Positions 20,101 to 24,558 of a stretch of DNA of 24,558 nucleotides are shown here, piece by piece. Each line of letters begins with the position of its first letter. Positions within the stretch are counted from its first letter, which is position 1. A program made the position numbers and the translations under genes. The stretch comes from Zygnema cylindricum. Taxonomy: Eukaryota; Streptophyta; Zygnematophyceae; Zygnematales; Zygnemataceae. The notes under the pieces are model-generated. The model did not search any database. It was not told where the DNA came from and saw only the letters and a list, made by a program, of their open reading frames with translations. The stretch is from positions 362,152 through 386,709 of the forward strand of contig JBBHKE010000071.1 in the NCBI GenBank assembly GCA_037447655.1, in the 5' to 3' direction.

Positions 20101-21572
20101 ACTTTTCCATTTCTGATTTTGATCTTCATTTTTTTGTCAACTGCAACATAATAGCCGCAGAAAAAAGTATGTTTTGTTGGCGCTTTCAATGGTTTTCTTT
20201 AATTAATAAAACCTTGATCAATTTCAGAAAGTTTGGCACTGTCGTTTCAGAGATTTGTCCTGATTAGACTTGTGGAAATTGTGAACAAATAAGTTTAGAT
20301 GCGAACCTATCGACTGTGGTTTTGTAAATGCACTACTGACATTATTTTTCCTGGTTATGCAATTGCGAAAACCTTAAATAAAGTAATTTTAGAAGAAACC
20401 TTATTGTCTGTTGTTTTGGAAATCTGCAGTTCGGCCAATGACAGAGGAGCAGGTGGCTCTCGGCTTCCTAGCAGTCGCTAATGAAGAAATGTGCCGAGCC
20501 ATTCGCCAGGTCGGTGGATAAATAACATTAAGCTCTCTCGGTTTTTTGTAAGGTTTTCCATTATTTTATTTGCACCTGCCTGACATGTGGCAGGCTGTCA
20601 TTTGTGGCTGCCAGAGAACAAGTGTCTGCAGCTGCAAACAGCTTAAAAAGAGTTTTGTCAGTATCTTGTGTGGCGAGAGCAGCTCCCAGTCTGACACGTG
20701 GCAGGTTCCCATTGGCAGCTGACAGAGATGAAGGGGTATGAGCCGTCACGTCACGTGTTGGCATGCTTTGGCGGAGCAGGTCCGCAGCACGCCTGCGCCA
20801 TCGCTCGCCAACTTAGAATCAGTACGTTGCAAAAACCCTCTCCCCTGGAGACACGTTGGACAATTTCACCAGTTATCCTTTTTTTTAAAGAAAAAAGTGA
20901 TTATTTTTCTTCTTTTACGGTTTGTTTAGAGCGGGGTCTTTCAGCGTTTCAAGGATCCTAGGTCTTTCGGATTTTGGATTCTCCACAGGAATTGTGAGAT
21001 AGTTTGAGACCTGAAAATAGCTAAGAGTCTCATAAAACACACTGAATATAATGGAAACCTTCCGAAAGCCCTGCATGACATGTGCAAAACCGACAGTCCT
21101 ATTAACACGTGGCACTCTGATTGGTATTTTGAGAGCCCTGCATCGCACGCTCAACCAACCCTCTAGTGTCACGTGGCACTCTGTTATTGGTCGGCTGCAG
21201 ACACAGTAGTGGTGCACCGCTACAGCGGGATTCTGAGTGCCTATGGGATGGGCCTTGCTGACGTGGCATCTGAGGCCCAGGAGCCCTTGTCCTGCGTTTT
21301 CAGCCCGACTCATCGGCCAATGGTGGAGCAGCATGCTGCCAGGCTGGCAGACCGCGTGCGGGACGATCTGCGGCGACAGGTGGCATATTCTGACAGGCTG
21401 TCCCTGGAAGCTGGAAGAGAGCTGATATATGCCTTGCAGTAGGCAGTGCATGGATTCACAGGAGGAACTGACTATGGGCCGTCTCTCTTGGAGGGACAGG
21501 GCTTCAAGGAGGAGGACATAGAAACGACCGTTTTTCTGAACCTCCGTTACGAGGCACGTGCGAATCAACCTT

Positions 21573-21626
<54 letters not shown>

Positions 21627-24100
21627 CCTTTCACTCTCTCGCTCGTCTTGCTCTGTGTGTCCCTCTCTCGCTCTCTCTCTCGCTCTCTCTCTCTTTCCCT
21701 CTCTCTCTCTTCATGATTTATTGGCTAAGCTTAGAAAGAGCTCTGTCAGAAAGGAAATCCTTCAGAGAGGAGAGCTTGCTGTGCCAGGGAACGTAACAGA
21801 ATCATAAGGAACAGAACGGATAACGGAAGGGAATCGGCATGGATGCAGGGAACGGATACGAGTATCATGACTTCAGAACCGCCAGATGGCGACTATTTAA
21901 CAGCTTTTGTGAAGAGTTTTCGGAGAGAGTGAGTGACAATCTGAAATGTATTATCCTTTGCAAATCAAACAAAAGCTTATGAAATCTTCGGGCAAAATTT
22001 GTAAACCTATTAAAACCAATAGAGTTTGAACACACCTTTCAAAACCTTGAAAATCCCAAAGAACCCTGGAAAGAAAGCTTGAAAAGAAAACCTGGAAAAG
22101 AAACTCTAGAATAAACATTGGAGTATCTTAAACAGTTGCAAAAAACTGCCCCAAAATGTTGATCACTGCCTAAAGAACTGTTTGAGCTCTTAAAAGGCTG
22201 AATACCAAAAAACCCTCGAGTAACTCTCGAAAAATTTCAGAAATCTTTTAGAAAACGATTAGAAAACTTGTAGAAAGTTTTTGGAAAGCTTTTTGAAAAC
22301 TTGTAAAACCTTAATGAAAAATTGCCGAGCCTAAATGTGCAGGTACGGATTTGAGCTCCGGGGCCGGGAAGTGTGGCTCGAGGATGTGAGAGTACGAGGA
22401 ATAGGGCTCAGTCAGATAGGAAGGTGGGTTTTATCAGGGTTTTAAAAGGGTTTTAAAAGGCGTTTTAGGATTTTTGGCAATTCGTAGAGCTTTGAGAACC
22501 GAGATTTTCTAAAGAACTTTTGCTTGGGATTCTTCAGAAAGAGTTTGCTTGAGGTTCTTCAGTTATTTTTCGACGGTTTTTTGGGAAAATTGTCTCTAGT
22601 TTTTGATTGTTTTCGAGATCATCTGCCCAAGGTTAATGCTTTTTAAGGCTTTCTCTAGGTTGTTCTTTCAAGCATTAGTACTTTTGAGAAGGTTTTTTGA
22701 AGGTGTTTATGAGTTTTGAAAGGTTTCCCTTTCTATTCTTTTTTCTGTAATAGCTTTAAAGAAAGAAATTTTGGAAGAAATGCAGGCAGGCTCCTTTGGA
22801 GAAGGTGTCGGGGGAACCGAAGGAGGAGGTGACGTCACACCGCTGTTATTTCCATACAGGATGGCTAAACACACCGGTAAAACTCCTCGGTTTTTGACGT
22901 AAAAACTGTTTATAGAGTGGAAAATAGGAGACTTTATTAAGAAAGTACAATTACAGATTACATTGAAATTAAGAATTTACCGACTCTAAAATCCCCTGTA
23001 TAATCAATGTAAGAAACCCTAACTTAATAAGCAAAAAGAAAACCCTTGAGTGGTCTGTAGAAACTCCCACACTATGACAAACTGAAAAAGGTTCTGTTAG
23101 GACTCGCTGGTTTTGATTTTTCTTTTGCTGTCCTTTCTTTTTTCTTATTTGTTGTGCTTTGTGTACAGAACTAGAGTGAAACTTTATGAAATTTGAAGAA
23201 GCTCAAAAATGCTTGAAAAAGCTTCGAAAATTGGAGACAAACTGGATGAAAGCTGAGAGAGTCTTAAGGAACTGAGGGTCTTAAGGAACTGAGAGTCTGA
23301 AGGAACTGAGAGTCTGAAGGAACTGAGAGTGGTTTGGTTTATGATGGATGGGAGAGGAGGACAGGTGTATCTCCTGGAGAAGCTTGGATATGGCCATGTT
23401 TTGACAGGGCCTGTCATCATTATGAATGGCAGTAGTACGGTGAGAGTTGCAGGAAAAAACTGGTTTGGATAATGGTATCTTTTTGTAAAAGAAATCCAGG
23501 TTATCAATGAATTTTCCAGGGTTCTTTTCTGTGAAGGTTTTCTGTTTCAGCTGTGATTAAGATTCTCGGATTTTACAAACCGAGTCTGTATAATGGTTTT
23601 TTGAGGCGAAGAAGTTTTGATTCTGTTTTGGAATTTCACGTAACTTTTTGGGAAAAAATGGAACTGATATTAGTATCGGTTAGCAGTTATACATTGATAA
23701 AAAAATCCACATTAGTTATTGTGGTGAATTGGTTTAGTGAGACTAGTGAAGCTGTGCAAAAAAACCTCATTTGCAAAGCTTTGTTCTATTTCTCTTTTCT
23801 TTCTTTTCTTTTCTTCTCTTTTCTTTCTTTTTATTGTTACTTAAGATGTGTCTTCTTTTGAATCTAACAGTCCAAAGGGGCCTTGGTGTCTGTTCTATTT
23901 TTTTCATTTCTTTCTTTTTACTGTTTCTTAAGATGTTTTTTTTTTTAAAGGGTCCAAAGGGGCGTATATGCAGATTGTGGTGGAGCCTGGCTGTCAAGCA
24001 GTCATATCCAGCCATGGAAATGTGAGAATAGACGTTGGACCTCACCCACCCTCTCTCTCCTCCTCCACGGAAGGAGGAGAGGAAGGAGGAGAGAACACAG
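14144..24100 (+). CDS. OXP1: 5-oxoprolinase (ATP-hydrolysing), N-terminal 932 residues, 19 exons, continues past window
   Basis: The enzyme opens 5-oxoproline to glutamate with ATP in the cytosol (glutathione degradation). Exons: 14144-14405, 14614-14681, 16199-16278, 16896-17842, 18193-18281, 18468-18542, 18822-18923, 19272-19346, 19602-19736, 19989-20082, 20430-20509, 20719-20821, 21201-21379, 21500-21553, 21849-21928, 22343-22423, 22786-22876, 23365-23439, 23974-24100. The frame is continuous throughout. Visible motifs are DRGGTFTDV (residues 12-20), [14 protein letters not shown] (88-101), [10 protein letters not shown] (from 485), [16 protein letters not shown] (from 510), [13 protein letters not shown] in exon 9, [15 protein letters not shown] (from 685) and [16 protein letters not shown] (from 709). 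This is the HyuA-like half of a family protein of about 1,270 residues; the HyuB-like half is outside the window. All introns are GT-AG except intron 14 (GC-AG). Exon 4 has a Lys/Glu insertion of about 200 residues. I chose 14144 because the DRGGTFTDV spacing then fits the family; 14102 is an in-frame alternative. The gene symbol follows the plant homologue. Confidence 0.93.
14406..14613 (+). other. Intron 1, with simple repeats after the donor
   Basis: The donor GTGAGG follows ATG-G and the acceptor is TTGGCAG, restoring the Gly of the [10 protein letters not shown] motif. Within 20 nt of the donor come (CT)n, a G run and (AGG)n at 14421-14458. These are followed by TTTTAGGGTTTTAGGG-like sequence, which echoes the plant telomere unit but is not an array, and a long T-rich tract before the acceptor. 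Confidence 0.85.
14682..16198 (+). other. Intron 2, 1.5 kb
   Basis: The donor GTGGGG opens directly into a (GGGGA)n-type tract running to about 14760. The acceptor is TCATGCAG, just before [14 protein letters not shown] in exon 3. The remainder is AT-rich with a CCTTTTCCTTTTCCTTTTG run near 15150. I see no embedded gene; the small frames are low-complexity or unrecognised. It is the longest intron of this gene in the window. Confidence 0.8.
16529..16749. mobile_element. 221-bp MITE inside intron 3 of the oxoprolinase gene
   Basis: The left end TACACCGCCCCTTGTTGTTA (16529-16548) faces the reverse complement of TTAATAATGATTGGCGGTGTA (16729-16749). Inside, TTTTTCGGGCAGTCAAAAG (about 16559-16577) pairs with CTTTGACTGCCTGAAAAA (about 16702-16719). 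The total length is 221 bp against 220 bp for the element at 4711-4930, and the first nine terminal bases TACACCGCC are shared with it. I infer a more diverged member of the same family. Its interior sequence differs. Confidence 0.7.
16948..17562 (+). other. Lys/Glu-rich low-complexity insertion within exon 4 of OXP1
   Basis: Residues about 155-359 are almost entirely Lys and Glu, with Asn, Asp, Val and Thr, such as [13 protein letters not shown]. The insertion lies between RVILAMGG and [21 protein letters not shown], where the Arabidopsis enzyme has, as I recall it, a short acidic loop. Homology resumes at once on both sides in the same frame. The + strand is nearly pure A/G, so absence of stops alone proves little. 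However, only about two of roughly thirty T residues fall at codon position 1 (TAT, TTG), while the next frame over is full of TGA and TAA. That favours translation. A long charged helix or disordered loop is likely. Confidence 0.8.
17843..18192 (+). repeat. Intron 4 with an extreme G-run tract
   Basis: The donor GTGGGG leads into G runs broken by single A residues up to about 17988, several of them more than ten Gs long. The acceptor CTGTTTTAG ends at 18192, before the [18 protein letters not shown] block of exon 5. The tract could form G-quadruplexes in RNA or DNA, and its exact length in the assembly should not be trusted. Confidence 0.85.
18418..18760 (+). repeat. GGGA-type simple repeats flanking exon 6 of OXP1
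   Basis: (GGGAGA)n lies at 18418-18456, just before the intron 5 acceptor at 18467. A long (GGGA)n/(GGAGG)n tract begins at the intron 6 donor (18543) and runs to about 18740. Exon 6 ([25 protein letters not shown] region, 25 codons) is therefore embedded between two purine tracts on the transcribed RNA. Confidence 0.8.
19821..19862 (+). repeat. Partial duplication of exon 9's end inside intron 9
   Basis: GGGATGAGCC followed by ATTTTTCTTGACCATTTTTGG and TCCTTCA (19821-19861) matches the end of exon 9 at about 19690-19736: GGGACGAG, then TTTTTTTCCTGCCATTTTTG and GACCTTCG. The exon encodes [10 protein letters not shown]; the intron copy would read [10 protein letters not shown] in one frame. 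It lacks a GT donor at the corresponding place (AGAGAG instead of GTACGA). It therefore looks like a dead copy rather than an alternative exon. Confidence 0.6.
21106..21191 (+). repeat. Duplicated CACGTGGCACTCTG element in intron 12
   Basis: CACGTGGCACTCTG followed by ATTGGT or TTATTGGTC occurs at 21106 and 21170, 64 bp apart. The second copy lies about 25 nt from the acceptor of intron 12. A related arrangement, CACGTGGCAGG then CCATTGG, precedes the intron 11 acceptor at 20695-20715. Confidence 0.65.
21554..21848 (+). other. Intron 14, GC-AG type, with a long (CT)n tract
   Basis: Exon 14 must end at NLRYE (21553) and exon 15 must begin at GTDTSIMTS (21849) to keep the family motif RYEGTDTAIM in frame. 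The first intron bases are then GCACGT and the last are GCAG. The donor GAG/GCACGT resembles the known minor GC-AG class. The nearest GT (21559) would leave the wrong phase. (CT)n occupies about 21573-21715. Confidence 0.7.
22520..22562 (+). repeat. 25-bp tandem duplication in intron 16
   Basis: TTGCTTGGGATTCTTCAG (22520-22537) is followed 25 bp later by TTGCTTGAGGTTCTTCAG (22545-22562), with two mismatches. The surrounding intron is T-rich and locally repetitive. Confidence 0.6.
23257..23330 (+). repeat. 17-bp minisatellite, four copies, in intron 17
   Basis: The unit GAGAGTCTGAAGGAACT (first copies with CTTAAGG, one with GAGGG) repeats at 23257, 23274, 23291 and 23308, with a partial fifth copy. 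It lies about 35 nt before the intron 17 acceptor at 23364. Confidence 0.85.
23782..23963 (+). repeat. Tandem duplication before the exon 19 acceptor
   Basis: TGTTCTATTT, a T/C-rich run, CTTAAGATGT and TCCAAAGGGGC appear in that order at 23782-23881 and again at 23891-23963. The second copy directly precedes the true acceptor GTATATGCAG (23973). The first copy contains CTAACAG, a possible decoy acceptor. Confidence 0.7.
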
Positions 24101-24112
24101 GTGCGCCAGATT

Positions 24113-24168
<56 letters not shown>

Positions 24169-24558
24169 TTCGATCTCTCGCTCACTTTCTTTCTCCCTTT
24201 CTCTCGCTCTCTTTCTTTCTCCCTTTCTCTCGCTCTTCGCTCTCTTCCTCTATTTGTTACTTTAAGTTTGACTATTTTGAGTTCACACTTTCATTTCAAC
24301 TCAATAGCTAGAAATGTTAGAGAAGTCTGAAAAGTTCGTCGAGAATACCTTAAAAAAACTTAAAAAAAAAGACTTGAAAAAAACTCTAAATACTACGATT
24401 CGTTTGTCTGTAACTTGTCAGAGTCGGTTAATCATGATGCTGATTTAGTATAGATCAATTATTATTTATTTACATTTTTGTTAAACCTACCCTTCGTAAA
24501 GACACTTTTAGCAATTATAAATTTTAAAATAAAAAGGATCAGTACTTGATGTTGGGTT
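24101..24558 (+). other. Start of intron 19 (runs off the window), with (CT)n
   Basis: After exon 19 ([15 protein letters not shown]... ending GGENT) a GTGCGC donor starts an intron. (CT)n with TTTCTCGCTC variants follows at about 24117-24240. No sequence matching the next conserved block of the enzyme (the start of the HyuB-like half) is found before the window ends, so the next exon lies downstream. The exact donor is uncertain because the family is poorly conserved at this linker. Confidence 0.65.

Noticed and set aside
21173-21442. Oxoprolinase frame ending at a TAG after ELIYALQ
   Set aside because: The stop lies in intron 13; a GTGGCA donor at 21380 and an acceptor at 21499 join LRRQ to GFKEEDIE as in homologues, so the gene is not broken here.
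21446-21796. Frame reading [12 protein letters not shown] then Ser-Leu repeats
   Set aside because: Only 21500-21553 is coding (exon 14); the rest is intron 13 and the (CT)n of intron 14.

Overview
The window is eukaryotic nuclear DNA. It has AT-rich intergenic sequence packed with small transposons, followed by an intron-dense housekeeping gene. The enzyme gene reads as a plant-type 5-oxoprolinase, with a [12 protein letters not shown] block and [15 protein letters not shown] secreted-type LysM protein lies upstream, and there is a decayed Ty1/copia element, so I infer a green-lineage organism. Long charged low-complexity insertions inside conserved proteins, large introns full of (CT)n and G/A-rich simple repeats, and a LysM gene would suit a charophyte such as Chara. 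That genus-level guess is inference only.

Layout. Positions 1-1175: a 191-bp foldback MITE (142-332) and three tandem copies of a ~300-bp repeat. 1176-2235: no recognisable feature. 2231-4355: a nested transposon block, with an 816-bp hAT-type element (perfect 8-bp target duplication CTGGTAGG) and a 730-bp PIF/Harbinger-type element (TAA duplication) set into an older repeat. The end of the older repeat matches a 220-bp MITE at 4711-4930. 5620-7359: a five-exon LysM gene, + strand, all introns phase 0. 9111-9387 and 9600-10568: two more non-autonomous DNA transposons. 12187-13420: a frameshifted copia reverse transcriptase/RNase H remnant on the minus strand.

14144 to the window end: the 5-oxoprolinase gene on the + strand. 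I could place 19 exons by homology, splice sites and frame; together they encode 932 residues. They cover the N-terminal (HyuA-like, ATP-handling) half; the HyuB-like half lies beyond 24558. Exon 4 carries a ~200-residue Lys/Glu-rich insertion. Its ends coincide with a phase-matched GT...AG pair, so it could be a coding insertion that is optionally spliced (an exitron). Six introns carry homopurine/homopyrimidine tracts close to the donor. Four introns carry the palindrome CACGTG within 25 nt of the acceptor. One intron (14) needs a GC-AG splice. Intron 3 contains a further copy of the same MITE family, and intron 9 contains a diverged copy of the end of exon 9.

The two genes have unrelated jobs: extracellular glycan binding, and cytosolic glutathione recycling (5-oxoproline to glutamate with ATP). 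I see no operon-like or co-regulated relationship. No RNA genes or CRISPR arrays were recognised.
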